In this document: piece by piece, positions 16,075 through 23,513 of the stretch | Layout: each line of letters opens with the position of its first letter | Numbering within the stretch: the stretch's first letter is position 1 | Source of the DNA: Methyloprofundus sp. | GTDB taxonomy: Bacteria > Pseudomonadota > Gammaproteobacteria > Methylococcales > Methylomonadaceae | Direction: 5' to 3' | DNA: 35,446 nucleotides | Assembly (NCBI GenBank): GCA_014859465.1 | Contig: JACUUF010000001.1 | Coordinates: 222,719 to 258,164 of the forward strand | Program-made: the position numbers and the translations under genes | Notes under the pieces: generated by a model | Databases searched by the model: none | Seen by the model: the letters and a program-made list of their open reading frames with translations, nothing else | What the model was told of the DNA's origin: nothing

Positions 16075-17502
16075 ATGATGAACGATTTTGCAGAAAAGAA
16101 AGACGTATCAACCTCAATTGATAGTGAAATGGCGATTATTGATGCCTTGATCAACAAGAGCCAGGCTGATGAGGTTTATATTGAAATAAATGAATCGCTT
16201 TATGATACGGACTTCACCTATCAAGTGACTAAGAATGCCTTTAATTTAATAAAGGAAATTATTTCAGAGGGATCGACAGCTGACCCCTCTTTGATTATCA
16301 CCTTGGCCAATAAGCGCCATGCAAAAGGGGTTGATTTAAAGTTCCTTAAAAGTCTTGCTCATAAGCAATACGATATTGGCCTTGTTAAATCTCATATTTC
16401 TGTTTTACAGGACTGCTCTACGAATCGCCGGTTAATCAGTGTATCAAAAGAAATCCATGCCTTATCTGAACAAAATTTAACTATTGATGAAAAGGTTGGA
16501 AAGGCTTTGCAGTTATCTGAAAATATAGAGGGTATTAGCTCCCAGATTCAAGAAGCTTCAGCGGTCGAAATGCTGAGAGAGCTCGGAGAATATATGGATT
16601 GGCAATTAAATTCTGATTCAGAATTGACAGGCATTACAACTGGCTTTACTGATTTAGATCAAGAGACAGGCGGGTTCAACAAGGGCGACCTTGTCATATT
16701 AGCGGCGAGACCAGCTATGGGTAAGACTGCTTTAGCTTTAAACCTTGTATCAACAACAGCAAAAACAGGAGGTTCGGCTCTAATTTATTCAATGGAGATG
16801 CCAAAAATTCAGAATATTCAGCGCATCATTTCATCAGAGTCCGGTGTAGATTATTCGAAAATAAAAAATACAAAGCTTATTGATGTGCACAATGGGGATT
16901 GGACTAAGGTCAATATGGCTTTTGCTCAAATAAAAGATTGGAGGTTTGGATGCTATGATGAGCCAGGACTTAACATTAATCAATTAATCTCTCATTCTAG
17001 ATCCTATAAAAGAAGACATGGCCTAGATTTAATTGTAATTGATTATCTTCAGCTTATGAGTGGTTCAAAACCGGGTGAAAATAGAGTAAATGAGATATCT
17101 GAAATCTCAAGAGAGCTTAAAAAGCTCGCAAGAAGCTTAGATGTGCCGATTATCGCATTATCTCAATTAAACCGGAGTCTTGAGCAAAGATCAGATAAGC
17201 GCCCCATGATGTCAGACCTTAGAGAGTCTGGCTCTATTGAGCAGGATGCGGATATGATTCTTTTTATTTATAGAGATGAGGTGTATAATCCAGATAGCGA
17301 ACATAAAGGCGTTGCAGAAATTATTATTGGTAAACAGCGTTCTGGCCCAACAGGCACTGTACGATTAAATTGTGATTTATCCAGAATGAGTTTTAAAGAC
17401 TTTAATCAAAGCGATGCTGATCTTGGGAATACCTTTTACGGAAAAGGTGTTCGAATAGGCTCTAGCAATGCTTACAATGATGATGAGCCTGGTTTTTATT
17501 AA
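16075..17502 (+). CDS. dnaB: Replicative DNA helicase DnaB
   Basis: Hexameric 5'-3' helicase of the replication fork. It has 475 residues from ATG 16075; a TTG at 16069 in frame is only 3 bases from the AAGGA site and is less likely. The N-terminal domain (to about 150) is the helical DnaB-N collar. The RecA-like domain holds ITTGFTDLDQETGGFNKGDL, Walker A ARPAMGKTAL (about 211-220), Walker B LDLIVIDYLQLM, SQLNRSLEQR (the arginine-finger region) and DLRESGSIEQDADMILFIYR. It contains no intein, although DnaB is a common intein host. It sits between recJ and icmT, each joined by a stop codon fused to the ribosome site (TTAAGGA). It probably serves plasmid replication independently of the host loader. 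Confidence 0.95.
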   Translation: MMNDFAEKKDVSTSIDSEMAIIDALINKSQADEVYIEINESLYDTDFTYQVTKNAFNLIKEIISEGSTADPSLIITLANKRHAKGVDLKFLKSLAHKQYDIGLVKSHISVLQDCSTNRRLISVSKEIHALSEQNLTIDEKVGKALQLSENIEGISSQIQEASAVEMLRELGEYMDWQLNSDSELTGITTGFTDLDQETGGFNKGDLVILAARPAMGKTALALNLVSTTAKTGGSALIYSMEMPKIQNIQRIISSESGVDYSKIKNTKLIDVHNGDWTKVNMAFAQIKDWRFGCYDEPGLNINQLISHSRSYKRRHGLDLIVIDYLQLMSGSKPGENRVNEISEISRELKKLARSLDVPIIALSQLNRSLEQRSDKRPMMSDLRESGSIEQDADMILFIYRDEVYNPDSEHKGVAEIIIGKQRSGPTGTVRLNCDLSRMSFKDFNQSDADLGNTFYGKGVRIGSSNAYNDDEPGFY

Positions 17503-17517
17503 GGAATTATATAATAT

Positions 17518-17820
17518 ATGATCGAAGAAGAAGATATATCTTGGGCCAATACCGCAATGGTGACTAAAATACCCTTTACTGATATGGATATTTGGGTATT
17601 GGTTCCACTTATACCAGCACTTGTTCTTTGGTCCAAAACGACGCTTATAGTGGGCGTACTTGGATCCGCGTTCTTTATGATTACGTCTTATTTTGGGTTT
17701 ACGATTCCAGTTGCCCTGAGGCATTTAAGAAGGATTATTGCCGGCCCATTAAAGTCTAGACCAAATAAAAGCTTACCAAGGTATAGAATGTCCAAAAGAG
17801 AGAAGGGTGGCCTGATTTAA
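17518..17820 (+). CDS. icmT: IcmT/TraK-like secretion-system membrane protein
   Basis: A 100-residue membrane protein. Seen: WANTAMVTKIPFTDMDIWVL, a hydrophobic stretch LVPLIPALVLW, a second TLIVGVLGSAFFMITSYFGF, then TIPVALRHLRRIIAGPLKSR. This matches the IcmT pattern ('W..TA..pk.f..D.r...pll.fl.h...wt', two membrane helices, 'Gf.vpv..r.lR..laGp'), known as TraK in IncI plasmids, a small inner-membrane part of the I-type secretion system. The ATG follows dnaB by 15 bases, with AAGGA made by the dnaB stop region. Its stop overlaps the stop of the convergent recombinase gene by 4 bases. It is separated from dotB/C/D by the partition locus, so the transfer genes are scattered. Confidence 0.75.
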   Translation: MIEEEDISWANTAMVTKIPFTDMDIWVLVPLIPALVLWSKTTLIVGVLGSAFFMITSYFGFTIPVALRHLRRIIAGPLKSRPNKSLPRYRMSKREKGGLI

Positions 17821-18767
17821 GTAAATCTTAACTTCTTTTCCTCCCTTCTGTTAATGATCTTTTCTGTCTTGCTTGAATTTTTAAGCCTTTCAATATCTTC
17901 TTCGGAGGGAAGGGCTAATTCAGAATTAATTCTTCCATTTCTTCTTTTTGAATAATGTAATTGAGCGGTTTCAATGCTAGCATGACCAGCGCTTGCTGAT
18001 ACACCATAAACATCTTCTAGACTTTTTTTCATGTCAGCTAAATATTGATGCCTGAAAGTGTAAAGAGTGATTGTTCCACCTCTGCGGTAAGGAAAGAGTT
18101 TTTTACCAGCTTGGTAAAGCTTATTTTTTACTTTAACGTAAGCTCTTTCAAATCTTTCTACTTCTGACCATCCTAGGTCTGAAACCAGTATATTGATGTG
18201 ATTCAACACCTCACTGGGTATGCTTGAGAGATCAAGAAGACGATACTCTCCATTTGCACGTCCATTTGTTGATTTCGCATTCTTTACGTGTAACTTTTTT
18301 TCGACCATGTCTATATCACAGGTTCGCCACTCAACTGGTCTTAATCCGCAGTATCTAGTGGATAGGATGAATCTCATGGTTAGGATTGAAGTGGATGTGT
18401 TTTCCTTTTTAAGAAACTCTATAAGCTCACTTAATTCACTATTAGTAACTGTTTTAGATTTTTTTGCAGATGTTCGACTTGTCTTTTTGGATACTCGGCA
18501 TCCAGGGTTACCCTCACCAACTCGACTTAAAACGGATACAAGCTTCTCAGTTTGTTTTTCCTTGATAATGGCTTGATTTATAGCTGATCTGTAGATTCTC
18601 CAGCTGGATTTTTTCAGCGTCTTTCTAAGAATATCCAACCACTCAGCAAATTCATCCATTTCAGAGTAAGGATCAAAATTCGTTTCACTTATAAATCGCT
18701 CTCTTAGCAGTTCAAATTTTTTTAAATACTGATCTTCAGTGCTTTTTGTTCTTGATGGGGTTGCCAT
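17817..18767 (-). CDS. Tyrosine recombinase
   Basis: A 316-residue site-specific recombinase. The N-terminal SAM-like core-binding domain spans about 10-90. The catalytic residues are R143 (GLRPVEW), a likely K164, R239 within YTFRHQ, H262 (AGHAS) and the nucleophile Y272 (LHYSKR). The first His of the usual HxxR box is Tyr here (Y236), a known but less common variant. ATG 18767 has GGAGAG upstream. It could resolve plasmid multimers, since it sits beside the partition locus, invert DNA as Rci does for R64 pilV, or be left from an integrated element. Its distance from pilV and nearness to parM favour multimer resolution (inference). Confidence 0.88.
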   Translation of the reverse strand: MATPSRTKSTEDQYLKKFELLRERFISETNFDPYSEMDEFAEWLDILRKTLKKSSWRIYRSAINQAIIKEKQTEKLVSVLSRVGEGNPGCRVSKKTSRTSAKKSKTVTNSELSELIEFLKKENTSTSILTMRFILSTRYCGLRPVEWRTCDIDMVEKKLHVKNAKSTNGRANGEYRLLDLSSIPSEVLNHINILVSDLGWSEVERFERAYVKVKNKLYQAGKKLFPYRRGGTITLYTFRHQYLADMKKSLEDVYGVSASAGHASIETAQLHYSKRRNGRINSELALPSEEDIERLKNSSKTEKIINRREEKKLRFT

Positions 18768-18794
18768 TTTTACTCTCCAATAGGTATGTCAGAA

Positions 18795-18823
18795 AGTATA
18801 CTACGACATGAAAATAATTGTAA
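18795..18823 (-). promoter_or_regulatory. Possible recombinase promoter
   Basis: Minus strand TTACAA (18823-18818), 17 bp, TATACT (18800-18795). The -10 lies in a perfect palindrome AGTATACT (18795-18802), a possible operator. Confidence 0.45.
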
Positions 18824-19125
18824 ATCATTCAAGAGCTTAAATATCTTGACCGCAAGACAATGACTGACATGTAATTTGTGTGTTTTTGTATGATTTATAC
18901 ATTACATGGTCATATATTTTAATGACAACATCATAATTTAATGATCCATTCATGAGAATCAATTATATCTTCATGAATTTCAATGATCGTAAGCTTGAAA
19001 ATAATAAAACGAAATTAAAATATATGATTTTTGCTTGATTTCAATTTATTTTAATGATGGATTGTCATTCTTTTGCATGACGATGTAATGACTTTTATGG
19101 CTTTTTATATGTTTTTTGCAATATT

Positions 19126-19154
19126 TTGTTGCAAATATCATTTTAATGTATAAA
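19126..19154 (+). promoter_or_regulatory. parM promoter
   Basis: TTGTTG (19126-19131), 17 bp, TATAAA (19149-19154). It overlaps the last AATG element, as expected if ParR represses it. Confidence 0.5.
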
Positions 19155-19213
19155 ATAGAGTACAACTCTTAAGTGAGTATTTTTGGTTTTAAATTTAAAT
19201 TTGGGGAATTTAC

Positions 19214-20173
19214 ATGTCTAATTTATCTGTTTTAAAAATCGGGATCGATGTTGGTAGTGGTTTAACAAAAGCAACATCATCGAACGGTAAGCAATTCGCT
19301 GTTGAGTCGATGGTTGGGATTTATCCTGACACGGATGCATTTGGCTTAGATGGTGCTTCGCGTGTTGATTTCAATGGCCGATCTTTTTTAGTTGGTGATA
19401 GCGCTAGAAATTATCTAAAGGCAAGTGATCGTTATGATACGTTGACTCCGGACTGGTCTGGTTGTGATGGCTGGATGGCTTTAATGTATTACGCCATTGC
19501 ATATTCAATGGATTTTCAGCCTTTTAAGGGGAAAGTCTCTCTGGCAACAGGTGTTCCTCAAAATCTCTATGGCAGTCTTTCAAAATCTCTTTCTGAAAAA
19601 ATGAATGGAAAGCACAGTTTTGTTGTAAATGGGACCCCTTATCAAATTGACCTGGAAGCCACTATCATTCCACAGGCATTTAGTGCTGCTGCATCTTACC
19701 AGGGTAAGATTGAACAAGATGATGCTTTAGGTATTATTGATATTGGAACTTATACAACAGGCTTCTCTTCTGTTGTTGACTATCAACTGGTTGATCATGA
19801 ATCCGGCGGAACGGAGATCGGCATGCATACTCTTTATTCTGATATTCAAGAGTATTTAAAAACTCAGGGTATTACTGTCAGTGATCCAAGACGTATTCGT
19901 GGTATTGTTGAAAAAGGGTTTGTTCAAAACAAGCAAGTTCCTTTAAATATTGAAAACGTCTTAACTGAGCGAAAGCGAGCTATTGCAAAAGAGTTAAGTG
20001 ATCATATTTCTTTCTACTGGGGGTCAGCTAGTGACCGTTATATCCTGGTAGCGGGTGGTGGAGCCGTTCATTTTCACGAAGCTTTGCGAGAAATCTATCC
20101 TCATGCGGCTTTAATTGAAAATCCATTCTATGCGGTATCGGTAGGTTTATTTAACCTATTGGAATCTTACTAG
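19214..20173 (+). CDS. parM: Actin-like plasmid segregation protein ParM/StbA
   Basis: ATP-driven filament that pushes plasmid copies apart. It has 319 residues, normal for ParM (about 320). Actin-fold nucleotide motifs are present: phosphate-1 GIDVGSGLTK (10-19), phosphate-2 GIIDIGTYTT (173-182) and the adenosine motif LVAGGGA (278-284). ATG 19214 has GGGGAA upstream. It is followed 21 bases later by a gene in the ParR position and preceded by repeats, the normal parC-parM-parR layout. It belongs to the actin-like family; which subtype (ParM, Alp) is open. Confidence 0.88.
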   Translation: MSNLSVLKIGIDVGSGLTKATSSNGKQFAVESMVGIYPDTDAFGLDGASRVDFNGRSFLVGDSARNYLKASDRYDTLTPDWSGCDGWMALMYYAIAYSMDFQPFKGKVSLATGVPQNLYGSLSKSLSEKMNGKHSFVVNGTPYQIDLEATIIPQAFSAAASYQGKIEQDDALGIIDIGTYTTGFSSVVDYQLVDHESGGTEIGMHTLYSDIQEYLKTQGITVSDPRRIRGIVEKGFVQNKQVPLNIENVLTERKRAIAKELSDHISFYWGSASDRYILVAGGGAVHFHEALREIYPHAALIENPFYAVSVGLFNLLESY

Positions 20174-20194
20174 AAGTAAAGGAGAAAGGTTATT

Positions 20195-20722
20195 ATGGGT
20201 ACAACATCTAAAGTAGCTATTCAGTTCAGCCTTTCCCCTGAAAAGAAGATTGAGGATGCCGCCATTTTTGCACGACTGGAGTCAATCGCAAGCAAGGTTG
20301 GTGGCAAGCCAAGCTCAAGAGGTATTGTTGTTCCTTTAATGAAAGCGGCTTTCTTGGCTTTTACAGATAAAGAATTGATTGCTTTTATTACAAGTGGCTA
20401 CTTACCAGGAGATCTTCATGGGAAAAAGGATTACGATTTATCTTTTACTTCATTAAAGCCAGAGCCTTCGATCCATAGCGAAACCTCTGGCGATCAACCT
20501 TTTCAGGATACAGGCTCTAGCGGGAAAGTTTTTAATTCAGCTGAACCTCGAAGCCTCAGAGAGTCTCAAGAGCCAGGTCTACAGCCTCAGGTGGCACCAG
20601 ATGTGTCTCCAAGCGCTGAATCTGGCTCAGCTACCCCTGAGCCCTATCAGCATGCTGAGTCTAGACCGGTTCCCTCAAGCCCTTTGGCGGCCGCGCTAGC
20701 AAGTCGAAATAAATTTACTTAA
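20195..20722 (+). CDS. parR: Probable ParR/StbB-type centromere-binding adaptor
   Basis: A 175-residue protein. Residues 1-75 could form a ribbon-helix-helix-like DNA-binding part: VAIQFSLSP (strand), then helices around DAAIFARLESIASKV and GIVVPLMKAAFLAF. Residues about 95-165 are low-complexity, rich in Pro, Ser, Glu and Gln, and probably disordered; in ParR the C-terminal tail contacts the ParM filament. AAGGAG lies 8 bases before the ATG. Identification rests mainly on its place after parM, so an unrelated small DNA-binding protein is possible. Confidence 0.6.
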   Translation: MGTTSKVAIQFSLSPEKKIEDAAIFARLESIASKVGGKPSSRGIVVPLMKAAFLAFTDKELIAFITSGYLPGDLHGKKDYDLSFTSLKPEPSIHSETSGDQPFQDTGSSGKVFNSAEPRSLRESQEPGLQPQVAPDVSPSAESGSATPEPYQHAESRPVPSSPLAAALASRNKFT

Positions 20723-20729
20723 AATTTGG

Positions 20730-20749
20730 CCCCTATTTAGAGGGGTTTT
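20730..20749 (+). terminator. Weak hairpin after parR
   Basis: CCCCT (20730-20734) and AGGGG (20741-20745), followed by TTTT. The short stem suggests partial termination before the next small gene. Confidence 0.45.
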
Positions 20750-20761
20750 GGAGCTTTAAAA

Positions 20762-20941
20762 ATGGATAAGATTCATATTAGCATCACGGCTACCCAGGAG
20801 AAGGGGAAATTTAAGTTAGATATTGAGCAAGAAGAAGGCGAACTTAACCGGTCTGAAATCGCTGGATTGTTAGCAATAGCTAGCCTTAAAACGGACAAGG
20901 ATTCGGCTGTTAACGAGTTCGTAAAATGGATAGGAAAGTAA
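20762..20941 (+). CDS. Small protein, unknown
   Basis: A 59-residue frame starting MDKIHISITATQEKGK and ending VNEFVKWIGK. TTGGAG lies 11 bases before the ATG and a strong terminator follows the stop, which supports a real gene. It is charged, probably a beta-strand pair then a helix. Family and function are not recognised; it could belong to the partition operon. Confidence 0.6.
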   Translation: MDKIHISITATQEKGKFKLDIEQEEGELNRSEIAGLLAIASLKTDKDSAVNEFVKWIGK

Positions 20942-20956
20942 TTGATTGAAACCTTT

Positions 20957-20991
20957 AAAATCAACAGATATATAGTCTGTTGATTTTTTTT
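20957..20991 (+). terminator. Strong intrinsic terminator closing the par operon
   Basis: The 12-base arm AAAATCAACAGA (20957-20968) pairs perfectly with 20976-20987 over a 7-base loop and runs into T residues. A-rich sequence on the other side may let it work both ways. Confidence 0.92.
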
Positions 20992-21010
20992 GTTTTAGGG
21001 GTGGAATTAT

Positions 21011-21039
21011 TTGTAATGTCTTGATATACATGATAGTAT
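21011..21039 (+). promoter_or_regulatory. Promoter of dotD-dotC-dotB
   Basis: TTGTAA (21011-21016), 17 bp, TAGTAT (21034-21039) preceded by TGA (extended -10). It lies 42 bases before the dotD start. Confidence 0.6.
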
Positions 21040-21080
21040 TTTAAAAAATTTATTACTTTATTTGTTGGGGTTTCAATTTT

Positions 21081-21581
21081 GTGAATAAAAAGCACTTTTA
21101 TCCGGTTATGGTTATTTCTGTTCTAGTGTTATCTGGCTGCACAACAAGTCCAGAAAAAAGCAATCATCCTGACCCTATCTTTTTAAGTATTGAGCAATCT
21201 GCTCAAGAAATATCAAGCCACATTAAAGAGACTTCGAGAATGAAGCAAACTAAAATGATGAATGAAGGTGCTATAAAGCCTTTGCCATCAAAGCCGTCTC
21301 TTCCTATTGATGATCCTATAAATTCTGAAGTTAGTCTAACTTGGTCTGGGCCAGTTGAGCCTTTATTGGATGATTTATCAGACCGGGCGGCCTTGAAATT
21401 TGAGAAGAGAGGAAGAATGCCTGCTTATGATCTAGTTGTTCATGTCCAAGCAAGAGGTAAGTCAATATTTGATGTCATTGAGGACATTGGAGTTCAGCTA
21501 GGGACTCAAGCAGGTTTAAGACTTTCTCTAATAAACAGGGAGCTTGACATCATTTATAAAGATGAGCAAGGGTCTTACTAA
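21081..21581 (+). CDS. dotD: DotD/TraH-like outer-membrane lipoprotein
   Basis: Lipoprotein of the outer-membrane core of I-type secretion systems, where DotD and DotC help place DotH. It has 166 residues (Legionella DotD about 163). The signal peptide ends in LVLSGC, so C20 would be lipidated. The C-terminal domain VSLTWSGPVEPLLDDLSDRA ... VVHVQARGKSIFDVIEDIG ... LDIIYKDE has the strand-helix order of the secretin N0-like fold known in DotD. The start is GTG 21081, needed for the basic n-region. The stop overlaps the dotC start as TAATG. Confidence 0.85.
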   Translation: MNKKHFYPVMVISVLVLSGCTTSPEKSNHPDPIFLSIEQSAQEISSHIKETSRMKQTKMMNEGAIKPLPSKPSLPIDDPINSEVSLTWSGPVEPLLDDLSDRAALKFEKRGRMPAYDLVVHVQARGKSIFDVIEDIGVQLGTQAGLRLSLINRELDIIYKDEQGSY

Positions 21582-22369
21582 TGGCTGTCAGAATTTTCTT
21601 TATCCTTGCTTTTGGCGTTTTTTCAATCTCTTCTTTCTCTAGTGTTGATGTAGGGTCACCAGGCGGTTTTGAGATGAATAATAGCGAGAAGGCGATTCAG
21701 GAAAGGAAAGATAATGATTTAAGGGTTGGTGAATTGGCTAAAGCTTCTTACTCTTATCATTTTCAGGTAAGCGCTATCGAAGAATATGAGAATATTTCAA
21801 ATAAGCTGCGATCAATAAAAGGTAAATTGGATCAGATTTACAGTTTTTCATCTTACTTGCTTAACAATGGTCGAGTCTTACCTCCTGTTATTACTGAATC
21901 TGACGGCTCTTTTGAGATTCTTTCAAATTCAATGAGTCGAATCACATCAAAGCAATATAAAATTGAAAAGCAAGCTAGAATTGTAGCTACCCCGCCTACA
22001 TGGCGAGATTATCTTTATCAAGATTTCGACAAGCCTATAGAGATTCACAGTGCGCTTATGCCGAAAAATGAGATGGAGTGGCGAATTTTTAATATTGAAA
22101 AAGAAAGGGCAATCGAGAGCGGGAAGAAGCATGCTTTTTTACTTTTTGATCACTCAAAAGCTGTTTTAGATAGAGATATGAAAGGAATTGTTAAATTCCA
22201 TGCCTTGAGTGAAATGGGAATGGTAGATGTTCCTATTTTATCTGAAGGGAGAGTGGGTATTAAAGTTGGTGATACGATGCTTGATATTGATCAGCGTGTA
22301 TTTGAGTTACATAATCGTGGCGGATTTAAGGGGAAGGAAGAGTGGAAGCCGATTATCTCTACGAATTAG
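21581..22369 (+). CDS. dotC: DotC/TraI-like secretion core protein
   Basis: Second subunit of the outer-membrane core. It has 262 residues, shorter than Legionella DotC (about 303). Family-like features: LPPVI (100-104), ARIVATPPTWRDYL (132-145), then MEWRIFNIEKERAIESGKKHAFLLF and LDRDMKGIVKFHALSEMGMV, matching the 'P.tWr.YL', 'W...v..G...a..if' and 'l.rd..Gm..y..L' order. The signal peptide (MAVRIFFILAFGVFSISSFS) has no lipobox Cys, whereas Legionella DotC is a lipoprotein, so this one is probably a free periplasmic protein or reaches the membrane through DotD. It overlaps dotD by one base and dotB by 28. Confidence 0.83.
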   Translation: MAVRIFFILAFGVFSISSFSSVDVGSPGGFEMNNSEKAIQERKDNDLRVGELAKASYSYHFQVSAIEEYENISNKLRSIKGKLDQIYSFSSYLLNNGRVLPPVITESDGSFEILSNSMSRITSKQYKIEKQARIVATPPTWRDYLYQDFDKPIEIHSALMPKNEMEWRIFNIEKERAIESGKKHAFLLFDHSKAVLDRDMKGIVKFHALSEMGMVDVPILSEGRVGIKVGDTMLDIDQRVFELHNRGGFKGKEEWKPIISTN

Positions 22370-23466
22370 AGCCTTTAATGTGGGATGAGGAGTCTTTTAA
22401 CAGGCTTTTAATGTGGGCTGTTGAAAATGATGCTTCTGATATTCGATTAGAATCTGGTGATTTTATTTGGATCAGAGTTAATGGGTGTTGGAAAAAAGTG
22501 ACCCAGAGAACGGTCGAAATTAATGAAGCTAAGGCGTTAATTGAGGTCATATCTGGCGATGCATCCTCATCCTCTAGAGTAATGGGAGGTAAGGAGTTTA
22601 ATTTTGCTCACGAAGTTCGCTTTGAAAGAATGAAGAAGAAGCGATTTCGTGGAAATGCAACAGGTGCAAAAAGACTTTCTGGCAATGGTCTTTCGATTAT
22701 ATTCAGAGTTATTCCAGAGATCCCTCCTCGGCTTGAAACTCTTGGCCTTGAGCGGCCTCTTCTTGAAGGTCTATTCCCTGAAAAGGGCTTGGTCTTAATT
22801 ACAGGTGTTATGGGTTCAGGTAAAACAACTCTTTTAGCTGCGGGACTGCGTGATATTATTGAAAAAGGGGGTAGATATGTTCAGACTTATGAAGACCCTA
22901 TTGAGTTCGATTTAACCTCGATTCCAGGTGCTTCAGGACCTGTTTCGCAAACATCTGTCCCGGATCACTTAGCCAGCTTCCTAGAAGCACCAAAGAATGC
23001 GGCAAGACGCGCAGTGGATGTAGCTCTAATTGGTGAGTCTAAAGAACGTGAAACCATTCATAAAATGATCGAAATGTCTGAGTTGGGCCTGGTGGCTTAC
23101 AGTACTGTCCATACTCGATCTGTGCATGAAACCCCATCTAGAATTATTAATATATTCGATACAAATGATCGTCCTGCCGTAGCTACTACACTGATAGAGG
23201 TTATTAGATTGATTGTTCAGCAAAGACTGGTTGAGCGTTGTGACAAACCAGGTCGAATTGCGCTTAGAGAGTACTTAGTCATAACTGAAGAAATTAGAGC
23301 TCAGCTAAGGGAATTGAATTTTAAGGATTTTGCGCCTGCTCTAAAGGAACTAACCAGAAGGCATGGACAGAATCTTCTCCAGGATGCAATTAAAAAGTTT
23401 AACGAGGGGATTATTGAGGAAAAAGTTGTCTTATCTTTAAAAAAAGAATTTGGCGATCTTCATTGA
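22342..23466 (+). CDS. dotB: DotB/TraJ-like secretion ATPase
   Basis: Cytoplasmic hexameric ATPase of the VirB11/PilT group that energises I-type systems. It has 374 residues (Legionella DotB 377). Walker A is GVMGSGKT (155-162), the Asp box YEDPIEF, Walker B VDVALIGESKE and the His box TVHTRSVHET. The start is GTG 22342, with GGAAG just before it, overlapping the end of dotC; ATG 22378 would cut the N terminus. The next gene begins 47 bases later behind its own promoter, so dotB closes this operon, though read-through into the pil genes is possible. Confidence 0.93.
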   Translation: MEADYLYELEPLMWDEESFNRLLMWAVENDASDIRLESGDFIWIRVNGCWKKVTQRTVEINEAKALIEVISGDASSSSRVMGGKEFNFAHEVRFERMKKKRFRGNATGAKRLSGNGLSIIFRVIPEIPPRLETLGLERPLLEGLFPEKGLVLITGVMGSGKTTLLAAGLRDIIEKGGRYVQTYEDPIEFDLTSIPGASGPVSQTSVPDHLASFLEAPKNAARRAVDVALIGESKERETIHKMIEMSELGLVAYSTVHTRSVHETPSRIINIFDTNDRPAVATTLIEVIRLIVQQRLVERCDKPGRIALREYLVITEEIRAQLRELNFKDFAPALKELTRRHGQNLLQDAIKKFNEGIIEEKVVLSLKKEFGDLH

Positions 23467-23494
23467 TAATCATTACTTTATATTGTATATTACA
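23463..23494 (+). promoter_or_regulatory. Probable promoter of the pil operon
   Basis: TTGATA (23463-23468, overlapping the dotB end), 17 bp, TATATT (23486-23491). This -10 lies within TGTATATTACA (23484-23494), identical to the dyad at 9034-9044. No hairpin separates dotB from it. Confidence 0.5.
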
Positions 23495-23513
23495 CAAAAA
23501 ATGAGAGTTATTT

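Larger units (their letters stand above)
18768..19213. other. Putative centromere (parC) and promoter region before parM, non-coding
   Basis: 446 bp without a gene, very AT-rich. Elements close to ATTTTAATGA occur on the plus strand at 18917, 18936, 18977, 19048, 19082 and 19140, with variable spacing; an inverted pair GTCATT/AATGAC spans 19064-19092. A TCTTG-ACCG-CAAGA hairpin is at 18844-18857, and TTGCAA occurs twice at 19116-19134. ParM/ParR systems carry their centromere just upstream of parM as repeated ParR sites, so these are the best candidates. Confidence 0.55.
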
